A DNA stretch of 64,000 nucleotides from Aphelocoma coerulescens (taxonomy: Eukaryota > Chordata > Aves > Passeriformes > Corvidae). Positions 10,464 to 23,599 of this stretch are shown here, piece by piece. How positions within the stretch are numbered: position 1 is the stretch's first letter; every line of letters starts with the position of its first letter. Made by a program: the position numbers and the translations under genes. The notes beneath the pieces are model-generated. The model worked only from the letters and a program-made list of their open reading frames with translations. It ran no database searches and had not been told where the DNA came from. The stretch covers positions 124,001-188,000 of the forward strand of contig NW_027183518.1 in assembly GCF_041296385.1 (NCBI RefSeq), read 5' to 3'.

Positions 10464-11923
10464 ATGCGTCAGGAGAGAAACACTTGCTGGATGAGCTTTT
10501 CGCTGGCCAAGACTTTCAACGCAGCACCACCATTCGGGCAAGGAGGAGGAGAAAGGAGGAGCATCTTTTCGTCCTGGCCCGTTCTTCTGCGCGAGACGCC
10601 TCTCCGCGTCTTCGCTCCCTGCAAGGCTGTAATGTGCGCCGTGGTACTTGGAAGTGAGAAGGCAGGTGCAGAGAGCACCGCGATCTGGCGGCGCCGTGCA
10701 GGCTGGAAAGGAAAGAGGGCTGCCACCGGAATGTGGTGCGAATACCGGTTTGCACGCGTCGAGGGTAAGCTCTGGGTGAGCTTGCTGGCCTAAAACTGTT
10801 CTCTGTGCCAGACGCAGGCGAGAAGCTTTCCGTTAAGAATCAGGCTGCCACGCAAACGGAACGTGGTGCTACCTACCTAGCGCTGCGAGGGAAAGTGCAT
10901 AGCCCAGGCGTGTTTCGGCAGAAGCAGCAGCGCGGAGCATTTCGCTGCCGGCACAGCGCTCTCTGGGCGAGAAGCGGACGACGGTTTGACTCCGGCAGAA
11001 TGAAAGCGCCACATGGTACGAAGAGCATCGGAATGAAGGCAGAGCACCGAGCTGCTGCCGTGCGCATCGCACAGGCTGCGAGAGGAAGCGTGGCTGTCAC
11101 TGGCTTCTTTGCGGGTTCACGTTAGCAGTTGAAAACAGAAAGTTCCACTTGCAGCTACTTGTGCTGCTACCTATTTCTCTTCCAGCTCTCCCTGGAAAGA
11201 ATTGTGCCGAGCTTTACGCTTCCAGATGCACAGATGACGGTGGTAGATGCGGCAGAGAATAGAAAGACAGCGCGCAGCGGACAGAGTTTCTGGTGCTTTA
11301 CGTGAGGCAAGGGGGAAGTGCAGCCCAGCAGTGGCTTTTACTTCTGGAGCCTTTTGCTTTGGTAGCAGCAGCTGCTGCGAGTGGGCAACGGAGCTGCGAG
11401 AGTGCGTAATGTGACGGCACATCTCGCTGAGAAGGAAGCTGCCGAGCCGCAGCGTGTTGTGCTCTGTTTCAAGGCTACTTGGAGGAGGGGGGTACTCGAA
11501 GAACGCCTTCTTTCTGGACGCGTCCTTCTGGGTGTGCTCAAGCTGCATGGACTCGGCAGCACGGAAGGTGTAAGAACCTGTTTCTGGCCAGGCAGTGTGC
11601 TGGAGTGCAAAGGGCTGCGCCTTCCTTTCTGAAGCAGCCCAGAGCATTCTCAGCGGAATCTGCTTGTGAAGCAGCTCTTGGCTGGACATTTGCAAGTCGC
11701 TCCACTGAGTCCATGAAGCCGGTGGCCAGCTGCTTCGTTCTTCGCCTTCTGGGCTCTGGACAGAGCTGAAGCGCAGCGATGGCTCGGAGCTTTGCCGCTC
11801 TTCGGCGTGAGCACTGCACGCAGCCACAGGCTGCTGTGCACGGATTTCCCTCAGCTCGACGTACAATCATTCTCTTGCTGTTTCCCTGAGTCGAAAGTGT
11901 CCGTGTAGCTCTCGCTCAGCGAA
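10464..11923 (+). repeat. Satellite monomer 8 (1460 bp)
   Basis: Alleles: 395G (10858), no CTA, 476A, AG insertion at 11283-11286, 1086A, 1249T. It also has a private C-to-T at 11465 (GCTCTG for GCTCCG). Confidence 0.98.
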
Positions 11924-13381
11924 ATGCGTCAGGAGAGAAACACTTGCTGGATGAGCTTTTCGCTGGCCAAGACTTTCAACGCAGCACCACCATTCGGGCA
12001 AGGAGGAGGAGAAAGGAGGAGCATCTTTTCGTCCTGGCCCGTTCTTCTGCGCGAGACGCCTCTCCGCGTCTTCGCTCCCTGCAAGGCTGTAATGTGCGCC
12101 GTGGTACTTGGAAGTGAGAAGGCAGGTGCAGAGAGCACCGCGATCTGGCGGCGCCGTGCAGGCTGGAAAGGAAAGAGGGCTGCCACCGGAATGTGGTGCG
12201 AATACCGGTTTGCACGCGTCGAGGGTAAGCTCTGGGTGAGCTTGCTGGCCTAAAACTGTTCTCTGTGCCAGACGCAGGCGAGAAGCTTTCCGTTAAGAAT
12301 CAGGCTGCCACGCAAACAGAACGTGGTGCTACCTACCTAGCGCTGCGAGGGAAAGTGCATAGCCCAGGCGTGTTTCGGCAGAAGCAGCAGCGCGGAGCAT
12401 TTCGCTGCCGGCACAGCGCTCTCTGGGCGAGAAGCGGACGACGGTTTGACTCCGGCAGAATGAAAGCGCCACATGGTACGAAGAGCATCGGAATGAAGGC
12501 AGAGCACCGAGCTGCTGCCGTGCGCATCGCACAGGCTGCGAGAGGAAGCGTGGCTGTCACTGGCTTCTTTGCGGGTTCACGTTAGCAGTTGAAAACAGAA
12601 AGTTCCACTTGCAGCGACTTGTGCTGCTACCTATTTCTCTTCCAGCTCTCCCTGGAAAGAATTGTGCCGAGCTTTACGCTTCCAGATGCACAGATGACGG
12701 TGGTAGATGCGGCAGAGAATAGAAAGACAGCGCGCAGCGGACAGTTTCTGGTGCTTTACGTGAGGCAAGGGGGAAGTGCAGCCCAGCAGTGGCTTTTACT
12801 TCTGGAGCCTTTTGCTTTGGTAGCAGCAGCTGCTGCGAGTGGGCAACGGAGCTGCGAGAGTGCGTAATGTGACGGCACATCTCGCTGAGAAGGAAGCTGC
12901 CGAGCCGCAGCGTGTTGTGCTCCGTTTCAAGGCTACTTGGAGGAGGGGGGTACTCGAAGAACGCCTTCTTTCTGGACGCGTCCTTCTGGGTGTGCTCAAG
13001 CTGCATGGGCTCGGCAGCACGGAAGGTGTAAGAACCTGTTTCTGGCCAGGCAGTGTGCTGGAGTGCAAAGGGCTGCGCCTTCCTTTCTGAAGCAGCCCAG
13101 AGCATTCTCAGCGGAATCTGCTTGTGAAGCAGCTCTTGGCTGGACATTTGCAAGTCGCTCCACTGAGTCCACGAAGCCGGTGGCCAGCTGCTTCGTTCTT
13201 CGCCTTCTGGGCTCTGGACAGAGCTGAAGCGCAGCGATGGCTCGGAGCTTTGCCGCTCTTCGGCGTGAGCACTGCACGCAGCCACAGGCTGCTGTGCACG
13301 GATTTCCCTCAGCTCGACGTACAATCATTCTCTTGCTGTTTCCCTGAGTCGAAAGTGTCCGTGTAGCTCTCGCTCAGCGAA
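11924..13381 (+). repeat. Satellite monomer 9 (1458 bp), chimeric
   Basis: Alleles: 395A, no CTA, 476A, 693G (12616), then 1086G (13009) and 1249C. The 5' half is left-type and the 3' half right-type. First 1249C copy in the array. Confidence 0.98.
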
Positions 13382-14839
13382 ATGCGTCAGGAGAGAAACA
13401 CTTGCTGGATGAGCTTTTCGCTGGCCAAGACTTTCAACGCAGCACCACCATTCGGGCAAGGAGGAGGAGAAAGGAGGAGCATCTTTTCGTCCTGGCCCGT
13501 TCTTCTGCGCGAGACGCCTCTCCGCGTCTTCGCTCCCTGCAAGGCTGTAATGTGCGCCGTGGTACTTGGAAGTGAGAAGGCAGGTGCAGAGAGCACCGCG
13601 ATCTGGCGGCGCCGTGCAGGCTGGAAAGGAAAGAGGGCTGCCACCGGAATGTGGTGCGAATACCGGTTTGCACGCGTCGAGGGTAAGCTCTGGGTGAGCT
13701 TGCTGGCCTAAAACTGTTCTCTGTGCCAGACGCAGGCGAGAAGCTTTCCGTTAAGAATCAGGCTGCCACGCAAACAGAACGTGGTGCTACCTACCTAGCG
13801 CTGCGAGGGAAAGTGCATAGCCCAGGCGTGTTTCGGCAGAAGCAGCAGCGCGGAGCATTTCGCTGCCGGCACAGCGCTCTCTGGGCGAGAAGCGGACGAC
13901 GGTTTGACTCCGGCAGAATGAAAGCGCCACATGGTACGAAGAGCATCGGAATGAAGGCAGAGCACCGAGCTGCTGCCGTGCGCATCGCACAGGCTGCGAG
14001 AGGAAGCGTGGCTGTCACTGGCTTCTTTGCGGGTTCACGTTAGCAGTTGAAAACAGAAAGTTCCACTTGCAGCTACTTGTGCTGCTACCTATTTCTCTTC
14101 CAGCTCTCCCTGGAAAGAATTGTGCCGAGCTTTACGCTTCCAGATGCACAGATGACGGTGGTAGATGCGGCAGAGAATAGAAAGACAGCGCGCAGCGGAC
14201 AGTTTCTGGTGCTTTACGTGAGGCAAGGGGGAAGTGCAGCCCAGCAGTGGCTTTTACTTCTGGAGCCTTTTGCTTTGGTAGCAGCAGCTGCTGCGAGTGG
14301 GCAACGGAGCTGCGAGAGTGCGTAATGTGACGGCACATCTCGCTGAGAAGGAAGCTGCCGAGCCGCAGCGTGTTGTGCTCCGTTTCAAGGCTACTTGGAG
14401 GAGGGGGGTACTCGAAGAACGCCTTCTTTCTGGACGCGTCCTTCTGGGTGTGCTCAAGCTGCATGGGCTCGGCAGCACGGAAGGTGTAAGAACCTGTTTC
14501 TGGCCAGGCAGTGTGCTGGAGTGCAAAGGGCTGCGCCTTCCTTTCTGAAGCAGCCCAGAGCATTCTCAGCGGAATCTGCTTGTGAAGCAGCTCTTGGCTG
14601 GACATTTGCAAGTCGCTCCACTGAGTCCACGAAGCCGGTGGCCAGCTGCTTCGTTCTTCGCCTTCTGGGCTCTGGACAGAGCTGAAGCGCAGCGATGGCT
14701 CGGAGCTTTGCCGCTCTTCGGCGTGAGCACTGCACGCAGCCACAGGCTGCTGTGCACGGATTTCCCTCAGCTCGACGTACAATCATTCTCTTGCTGTTTC
14801 CCTGAGTCGAAAGTGTCCGTGTAGCTCTCGCTCAGCGAA
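13382..14839 (+). repeat. Satellite monomer 10 (1458 bp), chimeric
   Basis: Alleles: 395A, no CTA, 476A, 693T, 1086G, 1249C: left-type 5' half with right-type 3' half. Confidence 0.98.
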
Positions 14840-16300
14840 ATGCGTCAGGAGAGAAACACTTGCTGGATGAGCTTTTCGCTGGCCAAGACTTTCAACGCAG
14901 CACCACCATTCGGGCAAGGAGGAGGAGAAAGGAGGAGCATCTTTTCGTCCTGGCCCGTTCTTCTGCGCGAGACGCCTCTCCGCGTCTTCGCTCCCTGCAA
15001 GGCTGTAATGTGCGCCGTGGTACTTGGAAGTGAGAAGGCAGGTGCAGAGAGCACCGCGATCTGGCGGCGCCGTGCAGGCTGGAAAGGAAAGAGGGCTGCC
15101 ACCGGAATGTGGTGCGAATACCGGTTTGCACGCGTCGAGGGTAAGCTCTGGGTGAGCTTGCTGGCCTAAAACTGTTCTCTGTGCCAGACGCAGGCGAGAA
15201 GCTTTCCGTTAAGAATCAGGCTGCCACGCAAACAGAACGTGGTGCTACTACCTACCTAGCGCTGCGAGGGAAAGTGCATAGCCCAGGCGTGTTTCGGCAG
15301 AAGCAGCAGCGCGGAGCATTTCGCTGCCGGCACAGCGCTCTCTGGGCGAGAAGCGGACGACGGTTTGACTCCGGCAGAATGAAAGCGCCACATGGTACGA
15401 AGAGCATCGGAATGAAGGCAGAGCACCGAGCTGCTGCCGTGCGCATCGCACAGGCTGCGAGAGGAAGCGTGGCTGTCACTGGCTTCTTTGCGGGTTCACG
15501 TTAGCAGTTGAAAACAGAAAGTTCCACTTGCAGCTACTTGTGCTGCTACCTATTTCTCTTCCAGCTCTCCCTGGAAAGAATTGTGCCGAGCTTTACGCTT
15601 CCAGATGCACAGATGACGGTGGTAGATGCGGCAGAGAATAGAAAGACAGCGCGCAGCGGACAGTTTCTGGTGCTTTACGTGAGGCAAGGGGGAAGTGCAG
15701 CCCAGCAGTGGCTTTTACTTCTGGAGCCTTTTGCTTTGGTAGCAGCAGCTGCTGCGAGTGGGCAACGGAGCTGCGAGAGTGCGTAATGTGACGGCACATC
15801 TCGCTGAGAAGGAAGCTGCCGAGCCGCAGCGTGTTGTGCTCCGTTTCAAGGCTACTTGGAGGAGGGGGGTACTCGAAGAACGCCTTCTTTCTGGACGCGT
15901 CCTTCTGGGTGTGCTCAAGCTGCATGGGCTCGGCAGCACGGAAGGTGTAAGAACCTGTTTCTGGCCAGGCAGTGTGCTGGAGTGCAAAGGGCTGCGCCTT
16001 CCTTTCTGAAGCAGCCCAGAGCATTCTCAGCGGAATCTGCTTGTGAAGCAGCTCTTGGCTGGACATTTGCAAGTCGCTCCACTGAGTCCACGAAGCCGGT
16101 GGCCAGCTGCTTCGTTCTTCGCCTTCTGGGCTCTGGACAGAGCTGAAGCGCAGCGATGGCTCGGAGCTTTGCCGCTCTTCGGCGTGAGCACTGCACGCAG
16201 CCACAGGCTGCTGTGCACGGATTTCCCTCAGCTCGACGTACAATCATTCTCTTGCTGTTTCCCTGAGTCGAAAGTGTCCGTGTAGCTCTCGCTCAGCGAA
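14840..16300 (+). repeat. Satellite monomer 11 (1461 bp)
   Basis: First copy with the CTA insertion (15248-15250). Alleles: 395A, 476A, 1086G, 1249C. A right-type copy standing among CTA-less copies. Confidence 0.98.
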
Positions 16301-17758
16301 ATGCGTCAGGAGAGAAACACTTGCTGGATGAGCTTTTCGCTGGCCAAGACTTTCAACGCAGCACCACCATTCGGGCAAGGAGGAGGAGAAAGGAGGAGCA
16401 TCTTTTCGTCCTGGCCCGTTCTTCTGCGCGAGACGCCTCTCCGCGTCTTCGCTCCCTGCAAGGCTGTAATGTGCGCCGTGGTACTTGGAAGTGAGAAGGC
16501 AGGTGCAGAGAGCACCGCGATCTGGCGGCGCCGTGCAGGCTGGAAAGGAAAGAGGGCTGCCACCGGAATGTGGTGCGAATACCGGTTTGCACGCGTCGAG
16601 GGTAAGCTCTGGGTGAGCTTGCTGGCCTAAAACTGTTCTCTGTGCCAGACGCAGGCGAGAAGCTTTCCGTTAAGAATCAGGCTGCCACGCAAACGGAACG
16701 TGGTGCTACCTACCTAGCGCTGCGAGGGAAAGTGCATAGCCCAGGCGTGTTTCGGCAGAAGCAGCAGCGCGGAGCATTTCGCTGCCGGCACAGCGCTCTC
16801 TGGGCGAGAAGCGGACGACGGTTTGACTCCGGCAGAATGAAAGCGCCACATGGTACGAAGAGCATCGGAATGAAGGCAGAGCACCGAGCTGCTGCCGTGC
16901 GCATCGCACAGGCTGCGAGAGGAAGCGTGGCTGTCACTGGCTTCTTTGCGGGTTCACGTTAGCAGTTGAAAACAGAAAGTTCCACTTGCAGCTACTTGTG
17001 CTGCTACCTATTTCTCTTCCAGCTCTCCCTGGAAAGAATTGTGCCGAGCTTTACGCTTCCAGATGCACAGATGACGGTGGTAGATGCGGCAGAGAATAGA
17101 AAGACAGCGCGCAGCGGACAGTTTCTGGTGCTTTACGTGAGGCAAGGGGGAAGTGCAGCCCAGCAGTGGCTTTTACTTCTGGAGCCTTTTGCTTTGGTAG
17201 CAGCAGCTGCTGCGAGTGGGCAACGGAGCTGCGAGAGTGCGTAATGTGACGGCACATCTCGCTGAGAAGGAAGCTGCCGAGCCGCAGCGTGTTGTGCTCC
17301 GTTTCAAGGCTACTTGGAGGAGGGGGGTACTCGAAGAACGCCTTCTTTCTGGACGCGTCCTTCTGGGTGTGCTCAAGCTGCATGGACTCGGCAGCACGGA
17401 AGGTGTAAGAACCTGTTTCTGGCCAGGCAGTGTGCTGGAGTGCAAAGGGCTGCGCCTTCCTTTCTGAAGCAGCCCAGAGCATTCTCAGCGGAATCTGCTT
17501 GTGAAGCAGCTCTTGGCTGGACATTTGCAAGTCGCTCCACTGAGTCCATGAAGCCGGTGGCCAGCTGCTTCGTTCTTCGCCTTCTGGGCTCTGGACAGAG
17601 CTGAAGCGCAGCGATGGCTCGGAGCTTTGCCGCTCTTCGGCGTGAGCACTGCACGCAGCCACAGGCTGCTGTGCACGGATTTCCCTCAGCTCGACGTACA
17701 ATCATTCTCTTGCTGTTTCCCTGAGTCGAAAGTGTCCGTGTAGCTCTCGCTCAGCGAA
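16301..17758 (+). repeat. Satellite monomer 12 (1458 bp)
   Basis: Alleles: 395G, no CTA, 476A, 1086A, 1249T. A complete left-type copy, same state as monomers 6 and 7, placed after the first right-type copy. Confidence 0.98.
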
Positions 17759-19216
17759 ATGCGTCAGGAGAGAAACACTTGCTGGATGAGCTTTTCGCTG
17801 GCCAAGACTTTCAACGCAGCACCACCATTCGGGCAAGGAGGAGGAGAAAGGAGGAGCATCTTTTCGTCCTGGCCCGTTCTTCTGCGCGAGACGCCTCTCC
17901 GCGTCTTCGCTCCCTGCAAGGCTGTAATGTGCGCCGTGGTACTTGGAAGTGAGAAGGCAGGTGCAGAGAGCACCGCGATCTGGCGGCGCCGTGCAGGCTG
18001 GAAAGGAAAGAGGGCTGCCACCGGAATGTGGTGCGAATACCGGTTTGCACGCGTCGAGGGTAAGCTCTGGGTGAGCTTGCTGGCCTAAAACTGTTCTCTG
18101 TGCCAGACGCAGGCGAGAAGCTTTCCGTTAAGAATCAGGCTGCCACGCAAACGGAACGTGGTGCTACCTACCTAGCGCTGCGAGGGAAAGTGCATAGCCC
18201 AGGCGTGTTTCGGCAGAAGCAGCAGCGCGGAGCATTTCGCTGCCGGCACAGCGCTCTCTGGGCGAGAAGCGGACGACGGTTTGACTCCGGCAGAATGAAA
18301 GCGCCACATGGTACGAAGAGCATCGGAATGAAGGCAGAGCACCGAGCTGCTGCCGTGCGCATCGCACAGGCTGCGAGAGGAAGCGTGGCTGTCACTGGCT
18401 TCTTTGCGGGTTCACGTTAGCAGTTGAAAACAGAAAGTTCCACTTGCAGCTACTTGTGCTGCTACCTATTTCTCTTCCAGCTCTCCCTGGAAAGAATTGT
18501 GCCGAGCTTTACGCTTCCAGATGCACAGATGACGGTGGTAGATGCGGCAGAGAATAGAAAGACAGCGCGCAGCGGACAGTTTCTGGTGCTTTACGTGAGG
18601 CAAGGGGGAAGTGCAGCCCAGCAGTGGCTTTTACTTCTGGAGCCTTTTGCTTTGGTAGCAGCAGCTGCTGCGAGTGGGCAACGGAGCTGCGAGAGTGCGT
18701 AATGTGACGGCACATCTCGCTGAGAAGGAAGCTGCCGAGCCGCAGCGTGTTGTGCTCCGTTTCAAGGCTACTTGGAGGAGGGGGGTACTCGAAGAACGCC
18801 TTCTTTCTGGACGCGTCCTTCTGGGTGTGCTCAAGCTGCATGGGCTCGGCAGCACGGAAGGTGTAAGAACCTGTTTCTGGCCAGGCAGTGTGCTGGAGTG
18901 CAAAGGGCTGCGCCTTCCTTTCTGAAGCAGCCCAGAGCATTCTCAGCGGAATCTGCTTGTGAAGCAGCTCTTGGCTGGACATTTGCAAGTCGCTCCACTG
19001 AGTCCACGAAGCCGGTGGCCAGCTGCTTCGTTCTTCGCCTTCTGGGCTCTGGACAGAGCTGAAGCGCAGCGATGGCTCGGAGCTTTGCCGCTCTTCGGCG
19101 TGAGCACTGCACGCAGCCACAGGCTGCTGTGCACGGATTTCCCTCAGCTCGACGTACAATCATTCTCTTGCTGTTTCCCTGAGTCGAAAGTGTCCGTGTA
19201 GCTCTCGCTCAGCGAA
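17759..19216 (+). repeat. Satellite monomer 13 (1458 bp), chimeric
   Basis: Alleles: 395G, no CTA, 476A, then 1086G (18844) and 1249C. Last copy in the window without CTA. Confidence 0.98.
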
Positions 19217-20677
19217 ATGCGTCAGGAGAGAAACACTTGCTGGATGAGCTTTTCGCTGGCCAAGACTTTCAACGCAGCACCACCATTCGGGCAAGGAGGA
19301 GGAGAAAGGAGGAGCATCTTTTCGTCCTGGCCCGTTCTTCTGCGCGAGACGCCTCTCCGCGTCTTCGCTCCCTGCAAGGCTGTAATGTGCGCCGTGGTAC
19401 TTGGAAGTGAGAAGGCAGGTGCAGAGAGCACCGCGATCTGGCGGCGCCGTGCAGGCTGGAAAGGAAAGAGGGCTGCCACCGGAATGTGGTGCGAATACCG
19501 GTTTGCACGCGTCGAGGGTAAGCTCTGGGTGAGCTTGCTGGCCTAAAACTGTTCTCTGTGCCAGACGCAGGCGAGAAGCTTTCCGTTAAGAATCAGGCTG
19601 CCACGCAAACAGAACGTGGTGCTACTACCTACCTAGCGCTGCGAGGGAAAGTGCATAGCCCAGGCGTGTTTCGGCAGAAGCAGCAGCGCGGAGCATTTCG
19701 CTGCCGGCACAGCGCTCTCTGGGCGAGAAGCGGACGACGGTTTGACTCCGGCAGAATGAAAGCGCCACATGGTACGAAGAGCATCGGAATGAAGGCAGAG
19801 CACCGAGCTGCTGCCGTGCGCATCGCACAGGCTGCGAGAGGAAGCGTGGCTGTCACTGGCTTCTTTGCGGGTTCACGTTAGCAGTTGAAAACAGAAAGTT
19901 CCACTTGCAGCTACTTGTGCTGCTACCTATTTCTCTTCCAGCTCTCCCTGGAAAGAATTGTGCCGAGCTTTACGCTTCCAGATGCACAGATGACGGTGGT
20001 AGATGCGGCAGAGAATAGAAAGACAGCGCGCAGCGGACAGTTTCTGGTGCTTTACGTGAGGCAAGGGGGAAGTGCAGCCCAGCAGTGGCTTTTACTTCTG
20101 GAGCCTTTTGCTTTGGTAGCAGCAGCTGCTGCGAGTGGGCAACGGAGCTGCGAGAGTGCGTAATGTGACGGCACATCTCGCTGAGAAGGAAGCTGCCGAG
20201 CCGCAGCGTGTTGTGCTCCGTTTCAAGGCTACTTGGAGGAGGGGGGTACTCGAAGAACGCCTTCTTTCTGGACGCGTCCTTCTGGGTGTGCTCAAGCTGC
20301 ATGGGCTCGGCAGCACGGAAGGTGTAAGAACCTGTTTCTGGCCAGGCAGTGTGCTGGAGTGCAAAGGGCTGCGCCTTCCTTTCTGAAGCAGCCCAGAGCA
20401 TTCTCAGCGGAATCTGCTTGTGAAGCAGCTCTTGGCTGGACATTTGCAAGTCGCTCCACTGAGTCCACGAAGCCGGTGGCCAGCTGCTTCGTTCTTCGCC
20501 TTCTGGGCTCTGGACAGAGCTGAAGCGCAGCGATGGCTCGGAGCTTTGCCGCTCTTCGGCGTGAGCACTGCACGCAGCCACAGGCTGCTGTGCACGGATT
20601 TCCCTCAGCTCGACGTACAATCATTCTCTTGCTGTTTCCCTGAGTCGAAAGTGTCCGTGTAGCTCTCGCTCAGCGAA
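19217..20677 (+). repeat. Satellite monomer 14 (1461 bp)
   Basis: Alleles: 395A, CTA, 476A, 1086G, 1249C. Start of the uniform CTA-bearing domain. Confidence 0.98.
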
Positions 20678-22138
20678 ATGCGTCAGGAGAGAAACACTTG
20701 CTGGATGAGCTTTTCGCTGGCCAAGACTTTCAACGCAGCACCACCATTCGGGCAAGGAGGAGGAGAAAGGAGGAGCATCTTTTCGTCCTGGCCCGTTCTT
20801 CTGCGCGAGACGCCTCTCCGCGTCTTCGCTCCCTGCAAGGCTGTAATGTGCGCCGTGGTACTTGGAAGTGAGAAGGCAGGTGCAGAGAGCACCGCGATCT
20901 GGCGGCGCCGTGCAGGCTGGAAAGGAAAGAGGGCTGCCACCGGAATGTGGTGCGAATACCGGTTTGCACGCGTCGAGGGTAAGCTCTGGGTGAGCTTGCT
21001 GGCCTAAAACTGTTCTCTGTGCCAGACGCAGGCGAGAAGCTTTCCGTTAAGAATCAGGCTGCCACGCAAACAGAACGTGGTGCTACTACCTACCTAGCGC
21101 TGCGAGGGAAAGTGCATAGCCCAGGCGTGTTTCGGCAGAAGCAGCAGCGCGGAGCGTTTCGCTGCCGGCACAGCGCTCTCTGGGCGAGAAGCGGACGACG
21201 GTTTGACTCCGGCAGAATGAAAGCGCCACATGGTACGAAGAGCATCGGAATGAAGGCAGAGCACCGAGCTGCTGCCGTGCGCATCGCACAGGCTGCGAGA
21301 GGAAGCGTGGCTGTCACTGGCTTCTTTGCGGGTTCACGTTAGCAGTTGAAAACAGAAAGTTCCACTTGCAGCTACTTGTGCTGCTACCTATTTCTCTTCC
21401 AGCTCTCCCTGGAAAGAATTGTGCCGAGCTTTACGCTTCCAGATGCACAGATGACGGTGGTAGATGCGGCAGAGAATAGAAAGACAGCGCGCAGCGGACA
21501 GTTTCTGGTGCTTTACGTGAGGCAAGGGGGAAGTGCAGCCCAGCAGTGGCTTTTACTTCTGGAGCCTTTTGCTTTGGTAGCAGCAGCTGCTGCGAGTGGG
21601 CAACGGAGCTGCGAGAGTGCGTAATGTGACGGCACATCTCGCTGAGAAGGAAGCTGCCGAGCCGCAGCGTGTTGTGCTCCGTTTCAAGGCTACTTGGAGG
21701 AGGGGGGTACTCGAAGAACGCCTTCTTTCTGGACGCGTCCTTCTGGGTGTGCTCAAGCTGCATGGGCTCGGCAGCACGGAAGGTGTAAGAACCTGTTTCT
21801 GGCCAGGCAGTGTGCTGGAGTGCAAAGGGCTGCGCCTTCCTTTCTGAAGCAGCCCAGAGCATTCTCAGCGGAATCTGCTTGTGAAGCAGCTCTTGGCTGG
21901 ACATTTGCAAGTCGCTCCACTGAGTCCACGAAGCCGGTGGCCAGCTGCTTCGTTCTTCGCCTTCTGGGCTCTGGACAGAGCTGAAGCGCAGCGATGGCTC
22001 GGAGCTTTGCCGCTCTTCGGCGTGAGCACTGCACGCAGCCACAGGCTGCTGTGCACGGATTTCCCTCAGCTCGACGTACAATCATTCTCTTGCTGTTTCC
22101 CTGAGTCGAAAGTGTCCGTGTAGCTCTCGCTCAGCGAA
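20678..22138 (+). repeat. Satellite monomer 15 (1461 bp)
   Basis: Alleles: 395A, CTA, 476G (21156, first occurrence), 1086G, 1249C. Confidence 0.98.
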
Positions 22139-23599
22139 ATGCGTCAGGAGAGAAACACTTGCTGGATGAGCTTTTCGCTGGCCAAGACTTTCAACGCAGC
22201 ACCACCATTCGGGCAAGGAGGAGGAGAAAGGAGGAGCATCTTTTCGTCCTGGCCCGTTCTTCTGCGCGAGACGCCTCTCCGCGTCTTCGCTCCCTGCAAG
22301 GCTGTAATGTGCGCCGTGGTACTTGGAAGTGAGAAGGCAGGTGCAGAGAGCACCGCGATCTGGCGGCGCCGTGCAGGCTGGAAAGGAAAGAGGGCTGCCA
22401 CCGGAATGTGGTGCGAATACCGGTTTGCACGCGTCGAGGGTAAGCTCTGGGTGAGCTTGCTGGCCTAAAACTGTTCTCTGTGCCAGACGCAGGCGAGAAG
22501 CTTTCCGTTAAGAATCAGGCTGCCACGCAAACAGAACGTGGTGCTACTACCTACCTAGCGCTGCGAGGGAAAGTGCATAGCCCAGGCGTGTTTCGGCAGA
22601 AGCAGCAGCGCGGAGCGTTTCGCTGCCGGCACAGCGCTCTCTGGGCGAGAAGCGGACGACGGTTTGACTCCGGCAGAATGAAAGCGCCACATGGTACGAA
22701 GAGCATCGGAATGAAGGCAGAGCACCGAGCTGCTGCCGTGCGCATCGCACAGGCTGCGAGAGGAAGCGTGGCTGTCACTGGCTTCTTTGCGGGTTCACGT
22801 TAGCAGTTGAAAACAGAAAGTTCCACTTGCAGCTACTTGTGCTGCTACCTATTTCTCTTCCAGCTCTCCCTGGAAAGAATTGTGCCGAGCTTTACGCTTC
22901 CAGATGCACAGATGACGGTGGTAGATGCGGCAGAGAATAGAAAGACAGCGCGCAGCGGACAGTTTCTGGTGCTTTACGTGAGGCAAGGGGGAAGTGCAGC
23001 CCAGCAGTGGCTTTTACTTCTGGAGCCTTTTGCTTTGGTAGCAGCAGCTGCTGCGAGTGGGCAACGGAGCTGCGAGAGTGCGTAATGTGACGGCACATCT
23101 CGCTGAGAAGGAAGCTGCCGAGCCGCAGCGTGTTGTGCTCCGTTTCAAGGCTACTTGGAGGAGGGGGGTACTCGAAGAACGCCTTCTTTCTGGACGCGTC
23201 CTTCTGGGTGTGCTCAAGCTGCATGGGCTCGGCAGCACGGAAGGTGTAAGAACCTGTTTCTGGCCAGGCAGTGTGCTGGAGTGCAAAGGGCTGCGCCTTC
23301 CTTTCTGAAGCAGCCCAGAGCATTCTCAGCGGAATCTGCTTGTGAAGCAGCTCTTGGCTGGACATTTGCAAGTCGCTCCACTGAGTCCACGAAGCCGGTG
23401 GCCAGCTGCTTCGTTCTTCGCCTTCTGGGCTCTGGACAGAGCTGAAGCGCAGCGATGGCTCGGAGCTTTGCCGCTCTTCGGCGTGAGCACTGCACGCAGC
23501 CACAGGCTGCTGTGCACGGATTTCCCTCAGCTCGACGTACAATCATTCTCTTGCTGTTTCCCTGAGTCGAAAGTGTCCGTGTAGCTCTCGCTCAGCGAA
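22139..23599 (+). repeat. Satellite monomer 16 (1461 bp)
   Basis: Alleles: 395A, CTA, 476G, 1086G, 1249C; same state as monomers 15 and 17. Confidence 0.98.

Noticed and set aside
13124..13366. An 80-codon + strand frame present in 1249C copies and absent in 1249T copies
   Set aside because: It is opened by a single base: CCACGA instead of CCATGA removes a TGA. It has a non-ATG start and no recognisable content, so it is a by-product of the polymorphism.
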